This document shows, piece by piece, positions 20,295-31,983 of a stretch of 64,000 bases of DNA. The translations under genes and the position numbers were made by a program. Source of the DNA: Roseovarius sp. (lineage in GTDB: Bacteria; Pseudomonadota; Alphaproteobacteria; Rhodobacterales; Rhodobacteraceae); assembly GCA_014359765.1 (NCBI GenBank), contig JACIYT010000001.1:186001-250000 (forward strand). Reading direction: 5' to 3'. The stretch's first letter is position 1, and each line of letters starts with the position of its first letter. The notes beneath the pieces were generated by a model. That model worked only from the letters and a program-made list of their open reading frames with translations, made no database searches and was not told the DNA's origin.

Positions 20295-21040
20295 GCGCCC
20301 TCTCCCAGATAGGCCGCGCGCACCGCGCGATCGGCGCGGATCTCGGCGACGGTGCCGGAGGCGATCACGCGCCCCGAGGCCAGCACGCTGATCCGGTCGG
20401 CCAGGGCAAAGACCGCGTCCATGTCGTGCTCCACCAGCAGGATCGGTGCCTCGGCGCGCAGCCCGTCGAGAAAACCGGTGAGCCGGCGCGAGCCGTCCGC
20501 GCCGAGGCCCGCCATGGGCTCGTCCATGAGAAAGGCGCGCGGGCCGAGCGTGAGCGCCACGGCCACCTCGAGCTGGCGGCGCTGCCCGTGGCTCAGCTCG
20601 GCGGTGCGGCGGTCGCGCTCATCGGCGAGGCCGACGCGCGCCAGCGCCTCCATGGCGCGGGCCTCGAGCTCCGCGTCGGCACTCACGGGCGACCAGAACC
20701 GCCAGGGCCGCCCGCTCGCCCCGAGCGCGCCCAGCAGCACGTTCTCGAACACGCTGTCCTCCATCGCCAGAGCCGAGATCTGGAAGGTCCGCGCAAGCCC
20801 CGCGCGCGCCCGCTCGACCGTGCCCGCCCCGGTCACGTCGCGCCCCAGTAGCATGACCCGCCCCGCATCGGGCCGCAGCCCGCCCGAGATCTGCGCGATG
20901 AGCGTGGATTTGCCCGCGCCATTGGGTCCGATCAGCGCGTGGATCTCGCCCGCGCGCAGCTCGATGGACACGTCGTCGGTGGCGGTGAGCGCGCCGAAGC
21001 GCTTCACGAGGTTGCAGGTGGCGAGGACGATCTCAGACAT
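20291..21040 (-). CDS. livG: Branched-chain amino acid-type ABC transporter ATPase (LivG)
   Basis: A 249-residue ATPase with Walker A GPNGAGKST, signature LSHGQRRQLEVAVAL and Walker B AFLMDEPMAGLG, followed by the LivG-type C-terminal extension. LSHGQ instead of LSGGQ is usual for this subfamily. It overlaps livM at its start (8 bases) and livF at its end, indicating a single operon. Confidence 0.92.
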   Translation of the reverse strand: MSEIVLATCNLVKRFGALTATDDVSIELRAGEIHALIGPNGAGKSTLIAQISGGLRPDAGRVMLLGRDVTGAGTVERARAGLARTFQISALAMEDSVFENVLLGALGASGRPWRFWSPVSADAELEARAMEALARVGLADERDRRTAELSHGQRRQLEVAVALTLGPRAFLMDEPMAGLGADGSRRLTGFLDGLRAEAPILLVEHDMDAVFALADRISVLASGRVIASGTVAEIRADRAVRAAYLGEGA

Positions 21041-22016
21041 GCGGCCCCGCCTTGCCGGTCAGCAGCCCGACGACGCCACCGCGCGCGAAGAGCACGATGC
21101 CCAGCAGGATCACGCCCAGCCAGATGTGCCAGAACTCGGTCAGCGCGCCGAGCCAGTGCTCGAGCAGCACGAAGAGGCAGGCGCCGATCACCGGCCCCAT
21201 CAGCCGCCCGGTGCCGCCCAGCACGATCAGCACGATCAATTCGCCCGAGAGCTGCCAGCTGAACATCGTGGGGCTGACAAAGCGGTTGAGATCGGCGAAA
21301 AGCGCCCCCGCCAGCCCCGTGATCGCGCCCGAGATCACGAAGGCCACGAGCCGCAGCCGCATGGGCGAGAGCCCCACCGCCTCGACCCGCGCGGGCACCT
21401 GCCGCGCGGCATTGAGCGCAAGGCCGAAAGGCGCCGCGCGCAGCCGCGCATGGAGCACGAGCGCCACGCACAGGAGCGCGAAGCAAAGGCCGAAGAACTG
21501 GATCGGATCGAGCGTGTTCAGCCCCGGAAATCCGTTGCGCACATAGATCGACAGCCCGTCCTCGCCGCCATAGGCGGCCCAGGAGATGGCGAAATAATAG
21601 AACATCTGCCCGAAGGCGAGGGTGATCATGATGAAATAGACCCCCGAGGTGCGCAACGACAGCAGCCCGATCAGCAATGCGGCCAGCGCCGAGGTCACGA
21701 CCGCCACCAGCCAGATGAGCGGCATGGACTTGCTCCCCGCGATGGAAAGGGGCCCCAGATCGAGCGTGGTATAGCTCTGCGCGTGATGGGCAAGGATGCC
21801 CATGGCATAGCCGCCCAGCCCGAAGAACACCGCGTGACCGAAGCTCACCAGCCCGCCGATGCCGAGCGCGATGTTGAGCCCGACAGCGGCGAGCGCGAGG
21901 ATCGCGGCGCGGGTGGTCAGCGTGATGGTAAAGGGGGCGTCCACCGCCAGCGCCCAGAGCGCCACCGCCAGCAGCGCGCCCATGACAAGCGGGGCAATGA
22001 GGCGCTCGGGGATCAT
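21033..22016 (-). CDS. livM: Branched-chain amino acid-type ABC transporter permease (LivM)
   Basis: A 327-residue inner-membrane permease with eight or more hydrophobic stretches. GLNIALGIGGLVSFGHAVFFGLGGY is the conserved LivM opening, and GGTGRLMGPVIGACLFVLLE is the cytoplasmic coupling segment. Start ATG 22016 lies within the livH stop (ATGA). The much longer open frame upstream in this phase is a shadow of livH. Confidence 0.92.
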   Translation of the reverse strand: MIPERLIAPLVMGALLAVALWALAVDAPFTITLTTRAAILALAAVGLNIALGIGGLVSFGHAVFFGLGGYAMGILAHHAQSYTTLDLGPLSIAGSKSMPLIWLVAVVTSALAALLIGLLSLRTSGVYFIMITLAFGQMFYYFAISWAAYGGEDGLSIYVRNGFPGLNTLDPIQFFGLCFALLCVALVLHARLRAAPFGLALNAARQVPARVEAVGLSPMRLRLVAFVISGAITGLAGALFADLNRFVSPTMFSWQLSGELIVLIVLGGTGRLMGPVIGACLFVLLEHWLGALTEFWHIWLGVILLGIVLFARGGVVGLLTGKAGPHV

Positions 22017-22933
22017 GCGCGCGCTCCGAAGAGGCCCGAGGGCCGCCAGATCAGCACCAGGCTCATGAGGATGTAGATCGCCATCGAGGCGAGCGAAGCG
22101 CCGGCCCGTGTCGCCACGTCCGGCGCCATGAACAGCTTGAAGAGTTCCGGCAGGAAGATCCCCCCCAGCGTGTCGGTCAGCCCGACCAGCAGCGCCCCCA
22201 CAAAGGCCCCCCGGATCGAGCCGATCCCGCCGATCACGATGACGACGAAGGCAAGGATCAGCACCGGCTCGCCCATGCCGACCTGCACCGACTGGATCGC
22301 CCCCACCAGCGCCCCCGCCAGTCCCGCCAGCGCCGCGCCGAGGGCAAAGACGATCGTGTAGAGCCTGGAGATATCCACGCCGAGCGCCGCGATCATCTCG
22401 CGGTCGTTCTCTCCCGCGCGGATGCGGATGCCGATGCGCGTGCGCACCGTCAGCCACCACAGGAAAACCGCCACCAGAAGCCCCGCGCCGATCAGCGCCA
22501 GCCGGTAGAGCGGATAGCGGATGCCCCCCGGAAGCGTCACCGGCCCCGCAAGCGCCGGGGGAATGTCGAGATAGAGCGGAAAGGAGCCGAAGACGAGGCG
22601 CGTCCCCTCGGACAGGATCAGGATCAGCGCGAAGGTCGCCAGCACCTGGTCGAGATGCGCCGCCCCGTAGAGCCGGCGGATCACCAGAACCTCGATCAGC
22701 ACCCCCGCCAGCGCCGCCCCCGCCAGCGCCGCAATCAGCGCCAGCCCGAAGGATCCGGTCGCCCCCGCCACCCAGGCGGCGGCGAAGGCCCCCAGCATGT
22801 AGAGCGAGCCATGCGCCAGATTGATGAGCCCCATCACGCCAAATATGAGCGTGAGCCCCGCCGCCATGAGAAACAGCATCACCCCGGCCTGAAGGCCGTT
22901 GAGGATCTGCTCGGCGATCAGGATGCCGGACAT
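22013..22933 (-). CDS. livH: Branched-chain amino acid-type ABC transporter permease (LivH)
   Basis: A 306-residue permease partner of LivM. GLTLIFGVMGLINLAHGSLYMLGAF is the LivH hallmark, and GGIGSIRGAFVGALLVGLTDTLG is the coupling loop. A stem-loop sits between the upstream binding-protein gene and this gene, which would allow unequal expression within one operon. Confidence 0.92.
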   Translation of the reverse strand: MSGILIAEQILNGLQAGVMLFLMAAGLTLIFGVMGLINLAHGSLYMLGAFAAAWVAGATGSFGLALIAALAGAALAGVLIEVLVIRRLYGAAHLDQVLATFALILILSEGTRLVFGSFPLYLDIPPALAGPVTLPGGIRYPLYRLALIGAGLLVAVFLWWLTVRTRIGIRIRAGENDREMIAALGVDISRLYTIVFALGAALAGLAGALVGAIQSVQVGMGEPVLILAFVVIVIGGIGSIRGAFVGALLVGLTDTLGGIFLPELFKLFMAPDVATRAGASLASMAIYILMSLVLIWRPSGLFGARA

Positions 22934-22960
22934 GGCGGGCCTCTCCTCGGCGCGTCGGTG

Positions 22961-22982
22961 CCCCGGCCCGGAGGCCGGGGCG
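22961..22982 (-). terminator. Intercistronic stem-loop between binding protein and permease genes
   Basis: A perfect 9-bp stem GCCCCGGCC / GGCCGGGGC with a 4-base loop lies between the stop of the substrate-binding gene (23018) and livH. It lacks a T-run. Such stems after highly expressed periplasmic binding-protein genes usually protect the upstream mRNA or attenuate the permease genes. Confidence 0.6.
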
Positions 22983-23017
22983 TGCGATCGTGCGGGAATC
23001 TGTGTCGGGCGTCGCCC

Positions 23018-24148
23018 TTACATCCTGCACTCGGGCGCGTAGGCGTCGGCGTGATCCTCGAGCGCGACACCGATCACCTTGTTGGTGAACACATCGCCCT
23101 CCCGGATCACCTCGCGGGCATAGATGGTCTGGATCGGGTGGTGGTTCGGCCCGAAGCGGAACGCCCCGCGCGTCGAGGCGAAATCCGCCGCGCGCAGCGC
23201 CTCGCGGAAGGCGTCGGCATCCGACACATCGGCCTTTTCCAGCGCCGAGATGAGCAGGTTCGCCGTGTCAAACCCCTGGCTGGCATAGAGCGAGGGCAGG
23301 CGGCCGTATTTCTCCTGGAAGCTGGCGACAAAGGCCACATTGGCCGGGTTGTCGAGATCCTTCGACCATTGCGAGGTGTTCACCACCCCGAGCGCCGCCG
23401 CGCCGACCGCCTGAAGGATGCCCTGGTCAAAGCTGAATCCGGGGCCCACGACCGGCAGGCCGACGCCCGAATCGGCATATTGCTTGAGGAAGGAAATCCC
23501 CATGCCGCCCGGCAGGAAGAAGAACACCGAATCCGCCCCCGAGGCGCGGATCTGCGCGATCTCGGCGGCATAATCGGTCTGGCCGATCTGGGTGTAGATC
23601 TCACCCGCGAGCGCGCCCTCGTAGAAGCGCTTGTATCCCGTCAGCGCGTCCTGCCCCGCCGGATAGTTCGGCGCAAGGATAAAGCTGTTGCGGTAGCCCG
23701 CCGAATTGGCATAGGCGCCGGCGGCCTCGTGCAGGTTGTCGTTCTGCCAGGCGACGTTGAAATAGTTGGGGTTGCAGCCCTTGCCCGCCAGCGCCGAAGG
23801 CCCGGCATTGGGCGAGAGATAGAACTTGCCCTGCGCCACGGCACCGGGGACCACCGCCATGGCGAGGTTGGACCAGATGATGCCGGTCATCACATCGACC
23901 TTCTCGGACTGGATCATCTTGTCCGAGAGCTGCACGGCGATGTCGGGCTTTTGCTGGTCGTCCTCGATCACCACGGTGATATCGTCGCGGCCCGACTGCT
24001 CGATGGCGAGCAGGAAGCCGTCGCGCACGTCGATGCCAAGCCCCGCGCCGCCGCCCGAGAGCGTGGTGATCATCCCCACCTTGACCTCGGCCATGGCCCC
24101 CGTCGCCGCCAGCGCCAGCGCTGCCGCGCTCATCATCAGTTTTCTCAT
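23018..24148 (-). CDS. Periplasmic substrate-binding protein of the Liv-type importer
   Basis: A 376-residue type I periplasmic binding protein with a clear signal peptide (MRKLMMSAAALALAATGAMA, cleavage before EVKVG). VGMITTLSGGGAGLGIDVRDGF and DDQQKPDIAVQLSDKMI match the Peripla_BP_6 fold. Residues for ligand choice cannot be read with confidence. Relatives near such genes bind amino acids, aromatic acids or amides. It is the first gene of the importer operon. Confidence 0.9.
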   Translation of the reverse strand: MRKLMMSAAALALAATGAMAEVKVGMITTLSGGGAGLGIDVRDGFLLAIEQSGRDDITVVIEDDQQKPDIAVQLSDKMIQSEKVDVMTGIIWSNLAMAVVPGAVAQGKFYLSPNAGPSALAGKGCNPNYFNVAWQNDNLHEAAGAYANSAGYRNSFILAPNYPAGQDALTGYKRFYEGALAGEIYTQIGQTDYAAEIAQIRASGADSVFFFLPGGMGISFLKQYADSGVGLPVVGPGFSFDQGILQAVGAAALGVVNTSQWSKDLDNPANVAFVASFQEKYGRLPSLYASQGFDTANLLISALEKADVSDADAFREALRAADFASTRGAFRFGPNHHPIQTIYAREVIREGDVFTNKVIGVALEDHADAYAPECRM

Positions 24149-24301
24149 TTCCGGTCTCCCTCCTCCTGTGCGGCCTTCGTGTCCGGCCCTTGTGCCTGTC
24201 ATGTCACCGCTCGCGGCCACCGGCGCACCCTTTTATCCCGATGGCTGGCGTCTTGGGTAGCCCCTTCGCGCGGGTCCGCGCGGTCCGCGTCGCGGCGGCG
24301 C

Positions 24302-25276
24302 TCAGGCCACGCCGGCGCGCAGGCAGTCGTGGATATGGACGAGCCCGCAGAGCCGGTCGCCCGCCTCCACCACGAAGAGCGCGCCGATCTTGTGGCGGTT
24401 CATCAGCCCGAGCGCCTCGGACAGCAACATGTCGGGCGCGGCGGTGCGCGGGTTGGGGGTGGCGACCTCGCCCGCGCTCCGGCCCATCAGCCCGTCGAGA
24501 TTGCGCCGCAGGTCGCCATCGGTGATGACCCCGCGCAGCACGTCGCCCGTCGTCACCGCGGCGATGCCGAAGCCCTTGGCGCTCATCTCGATGAGGGTCT
24601 CGCCCATGGATGTCGCGGGCGCGACCACCGGCAATGCCGCGCCGGTATGCATCACGTCGCGCACGCGCAGGAACTGTGCCCCGAGCTTGCCGCCGGGGTG
24701 AAAGACGTGGAACGCATCGGCCTTGAATCCGCGCTCTTCCATCAGCGCGACCGCCAGCGCATCGCCAAGCGCCAGCGTGCAGGTGGTCGAGGTGGTGGGC
24801 GCCATGCCGATGGCGCAGGCCTCGGGCTTGTCGGGCAGGATGAGCGCCACATCGGCCTGCCGCGCCAGTGTGCTGCCCGCCACGCGGGTGATCGCGATCA
24901 TCGGGATATCGAAGCGGCGGGTATACTGGATCAGGTCCGACAATTCCCGCGTCTCGCCGGAATTGGACAAGAGGATGCAGACATCGCCGGGCGTGACCAT
25001 GCCCAGATCGCCATGGCTCGCCTCGCCGGGATGCAGGAAGAGGGCGGGCGTGCCGGTGGAGGCGAGCGTCGCGGCGATCTTGCGCGCGATATGGCCTGAC
25101 TTGCCCATGCCCGAGACGACGACGCGGCCCTGCGCGGCGAGGACCATCTGTGTCGCCCGGGCAAAGCCCTCGGGCGGGCAATCGGCCATGGCCAGCAGCG
25201 CCTCCGCCTCGGCGCGCAGCACGCGCGCGGCGCTGTCGCGTATCCTGTCGTGATCCTCGTCGCGCGTTGCGCTCAT
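24302..25276 (-). CDS. kdsD: Arabinose-5-phosphate isomerase (KpsF/GutQ/KdsD family)
   Basis: A 324-residue enzyme interconverting ribulose-5-phosphate and arabinose-5-phosphate, the first step towards KDO of lipopolysaccharide. The SIS domain occupies roughly residues 35-170 with VVSGMGKSGHIARKIAATL, LHPGEASHGDLGM and LSNSGETRELSDLI. Two CBS domains follow (VRDVMHTG and a second pair), then the C-terminal LVHIHDCLRAGVA. Length and layout equal E. coli KdsD. No other KDO genes are in the window. Confidence 0.92.
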   Translation of the reverse strand: MSATRDEDHDRIRDSAARVLRAEAEALLAMADCPPEGFARATQMVLAAQGRVVVSGMGKSGHIARKIAATLASTGTPALFLHPGEASHGDLGMVTPGDVCILLSNSGETRELSDLIQYTRRFDIPMIAITRVAGSTLARQADVALILPDKPEACAIGMAPTTSTTCTLALGDALAVALMEERGFKADAFHVFHPGGKLGAQFLRVRDVMHTGAALPVVAPATSMGETLIEMSAKGFGIAAVTTGDVLRGVITDGDLRRNLDGLMGRSAGEVATPNPRTAAPDMLLSEALGLMNRHKIGALFVVEAGDRLCGLVHIHDCLRAGVA

Positions 25277-25401
25277 GGTCGCATCCTCTCGCTCGGTCCG
25301 TTGCGCCTTGCCTTAGCGCCGCGGCGCGCCGGGGTCCAGCCATGCCCTTGCACTGGCGGGGGGGCGGTCCTAATGGGGGGCCGTGCATTCCCGGAGGCCC
25401 C

Positions 25402-25995
25402 ATGCCGAAACCCCGCGCCTGGCAGAAGATGCTCTCGGGCCGCAGGCTCGACCTGCTGGACCCGACGCCCGTCGATATCGAGATCGAGGACATCGCCCAT
25501 GGTCTCAGCTTCGTCGCGCGCTGGAACGGGCAGACGCTGGGGGATCATCCCTATTCGGTGGCCGAGCATTCGCTGCTGGTGGAGCGGATCTTTGGCCGGC
25601 TGAGCCCCGGTGCGGCGGTGCGCTGGCGGCTTGCGGCGCTGCTGCATGACGCGCCCGAATACGTGATCGGCGACATGATCTCGCCGGTGAAGGCCGCCGT
25701 CGGGCCGGGCTATGAGGCCCTCGACGAGCGGCTGACGGCGGCGATCCATATCCGCTTTGGCCTGCCCGCGACGATCCCCGATGCGGTCCGCAGGCAGATC
25801 AAGCGCGCGGACCGGATCAGCGCCTGGATGGAAGCCACGGAAATCGCCGGGTTCACGGTGGCCGAGGCGGATCGCTTCTTCGGCAAGCCCGACGCGGCCC
25901 TGATCGAGGGGCTGGCGCTCTGTCTGCGCGCGCCCCGCGAGACGCGCACGGCCTTTGTCGCGCGGTTCGGGGCGCTGATGGCCGAGGCCGGCTAG
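25402..25995 (+). CDS. HD-domain phosphohydrolase (YfbR-like)
   Basis: A 197-residue HD-superfamily hydrolase. Metal ligands are visible as HPYSVAEHSLLV (His), ALLHDAPEYVIGDMISPVK (His-Asp) and a later Asp in KRADRISAW. The pattern resembles 5'-deoxynucleotidases of the YfbR type, but the opening IEDIAHGLSFVARWNGQT belongs to a branch of unknown substrate. Start ATG 25402 follows GGAGG. Divergent from kdsD, with about 125 bases between them. Confidence 0.8.
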   Translation: MPKPRAWQKMLSGRRLDLLDPTPVDIEIEDIAHGLSFVARWNGQTLGDHPYSVAEHSLLVERIFGRLSPGAAVRWRLAALLHDAPEYVIGDMISPVKAAVGPGYEALDERLTAAIHIRFGLPATIPDAVRRQIKRADRISAWMEATEIAGFTVAEADRFFGKPDAALIEGLALCLRAPRETRTAFVARFGALMAEAG

Positions 25996-26537
25996 AGTTC
26001 GACATCTGACGGATGGTGCACAATGAAGGCGCCGCATGGGATGCAGCGGGCTGCGGTGCATGAGGCGCTTCGGAATGGCCCGGTGCGGGCGTTCAGGTCT
26101 TGTGCCAAATGCGCGGAATCAAGGCGCGGCACGCGCCGCCGCGCAGCGCCCGACCGCCCGGGTCGCACCGGAGGTGCGCCAATTCAAGCGGCACGCCTTC
26201 GGCGTGACGGGCGGGCGCTTTTGCAAGGTCAACGTCCGCTCAATCGTTGCAGAATCTGGCACCATGAATCGAGGACCACGCGCGTTCTTGCGCCCACCCG
26301 CGGTCGGGCGCTGCGCGGCGTGCCGACCGGCGTGCCGAGTGGCAGCGCGCGGCCACGAAGGGTGAGTGTGCAGAGGCAGGGACGTTGTGTCAGGTGTCGA
26401 ACACTAGAGTATTCGAAAACTGGCAGGCCGTGCCCGATGACGGTGTCACATGGGATATGGCGGGCTGTGGCGCACGAGACGTTGTGAAGGGGCCTGAGCG
26501 CGCGGTGTGCGGACCTGTGTGCCGGATGGCCGTCCTG
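25996..26537. repeat. Structured intergenic region with inverted and dispersed repeats
   Basis: No gene is convincing in these 542 bases. A perfect 21-bp inverted repeat has arms at 26137-26157 and 26300-26320 (142-base spacer), and smaller hairpins lie between: GCACC-GGA-GGTGC near 26165 and CACGCC-TTC-GGCGTG at 26192-26206. GCGCGGAATC at 26111 and GTCAACGTCCGCTC at 26228 resemble blocks at 10.07-10.11 kb, the second in inverted orientation. It could be a miniature mobile element, a set of repeat fragments, or a structured RNA. Open frames here are shadows of low quality. Confidence 0.55.
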
Positions 26538-28733
<2,196 letters not shown>

Positions 28734-29008
28734 GGCGGTCTCCTGTGGCCTGACAGAGTTGTGCCTTTCGCGGGCGGGTTCAAGGGCGCAGCGCGCGTGT
28801 CGGGTCGGTTGGGGGAGGGGGGTGCGAGGCCCGATTGTCAAGTTATTGACATGACTCTGAAGATTCATGTTCCGGATTTTCACAGAAATTCGGTGACATG
28901 GAAGCAAACTGTTAATTTCTTGTCTGATTTGAAATAAAGTTGCCCATGGGAGATTTTAAGGGCGGCGGTCCACTCCGCACGCATGCAAGGGATGGAGGAT
29001 TTTCGGAT

Positions 29009-30943
<1,935 letters not shown>

Positions 30944-30958
30944 GGGGAGGCCATGACC

Positions 30959-31645
30959 ATGGACGGAACCGACAGCCCGCAAGCCGCGATCCATCTCGTC
31001 CTGCTCGGACCTCCGGGCGCGGGCAAGGGCACGCAGGCGCGGTTGCTCGAGGAACGGTTCGGCCTCGTGCAGCTCTCGACCGGGGATATGCTGCGCGCCG
31101 CGGTGGCGGCGGGCACCGAGGCGGGACAACAGGCAAAGGCGGTGATGGAGGCGGGCGATCTCGTCTCCGACGCGATCGTGATCGCCATCCTGCGCGACCG
31201 CCTCGCCGCGCCCGATTGCGCGCGCGGCACCATTCTCGACGGGTTCCCGCGCACCACGGTGCAGGCCGAGGCGCTCGATGCGCTCATGGCCGAGCGTGGC
31301 CAGCGGATCGGCGCGGCGATCAGCCTCGAGGTGGACGACGCGGCGATGGTGGCGCGCATCGCGGGCCGCTACAGCTGCGCGGGCTGCGGCGAGGGCTGGC
31401 ATGACAGCTTCAAGACGCCTGCGAAGGCGGGCGTCTGCGACAAGTGCGGCGGCACCGAGATGACACGGCGCGCCGACGACAATGCCGAGACGGTGGAGCA
31501 ACGCCTGCGCGCCTATCACGCGCAGACCGCCCCCCTGATCGACTATTACGACGCGAAGGGTGTTCTCGCCCGCGTCGATGCGATGGCCGATATCGCGGCC
31601 GTTTCGCATGAACTGAGCGCGATCGTCACCAGGGCGATCGCCTGA
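30959..31645 (+). CDS. adk: Adenylate kinase (zinc-type LID)
   Basis: A 228-residue enzyme catalysing ATP + AMP = 2 ADP. P-loop GPPGAGKGTQ, AMP-binding STGDMLRA and LDGFPRTT are present, and the long LID carries two CxxC pairs (SCAGCGEGW and CDKCGG) for a structural metal ion. ATG 30959 fits the GGGGAGG site (8-base spacing) better than ATG 30953. Usual location in Rhodobacterales is next to secY; here it follows acs, which makes functional sense because acetyl-CoA synthetase releases AMP. Whether a second adk exists elsewhere is unknown. Confidence 0.95.
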   Translation: MDGTDSPQAAIHLVLLGPPGAGKGTQARLLEERFGLVQLSTGDMLRAAVAAGTEAGQQAKAVMEAGDLVSDAIVIAILRDRLAAPDCARGTILDGFPRTTVQAEALDALMAERGQRIGAAISLEVDDAAMVARIAGRYSCAGCGEGWHDSFKTPAKAGVCDKCGGTEMTRRADDNAETVEQRLRAYHAQTAPLIDYYDAKGVLARVDAMADIAAVSHELSAIVTRAIA

Positions 31646-31649
31646 GGAG

Positions 31650-31679
31650 TGCCCGTTCCGGCGCAGGCCGGTGCGGGCA
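31650..31679 (+). terminator. Stem-loop between adk and the DUF4212 gene
   Basis: An extended hairpin with two stacked helices, TGCCCG / CGGGCA and CCGGC / GCCGG, with a 4-base loop GCAG and a symmetric 2-base interior bulge. No T-run follows. It may separate the acs-adk message from the transporter genes or modulate read-through. Confidence 0.5.
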
Positions 31680-31710
31680 GGAGGAAACCACGGCATAGGG
31701 AGGACAGGCT

Positions 31711-31971
31711 TTGTCCGATAATGACTCTGCTACCGCATATTGGAAGGCCAATCTGCGTCTCATCACATGGAGCCTGATCATCTGGGCTCTGGCATCGTTC
31801 GGGTTCGGCATCCTGCTGCGCCCGCTGGTTGCCGGAATCTCCATCGGCGGCACCGATCTGGGATTCTGGTTCGCACAACAGGGCTCGATCCTCGTGTTCC
31901 TGGTGCTGATCTTCTACTACGCCTGGCGCATGAACAGGCTCGACGCCGAACACGGCGTTGACGAGGAATAA
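31711..31971 (+). CDS. DUF4212 small subunit of a sodium:solute (acetate-type) symporter
   Basis: An 86-residue membrane protein with two hydrophobic helices (LITWSLIIWALASFGFGILL and ILVFLVLIFYYAW). DUF4212 proteins are encoded directly before VC_2705-type sodium:solute symporters and are treated as their small subunit. The initiation codon appears to be TTG at 31711, with AGGGAGGA well placed upstream; no ATG fits. Twelve bases separate it from the symporter gene. Confidence 0.9.
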   Translation: MSDNDSATAYWKANLRLITWSLIIWALASFGFGILLRPLVAGISIGGTDLGFWFAQQGSILVFLVLIFYYAWRMNRLDAEHGVDEE

Positions 31972-31983
31972 GGGACGCAGGAC

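Noticed and set aside
28734-29008. Possible LexA-controlled promoter for uvrB
   Set aside because: No GTTC-N7-GTTC (or its reverse complement) could be seen in the uvrB/acs divergent region, so SOS control is not claimed.
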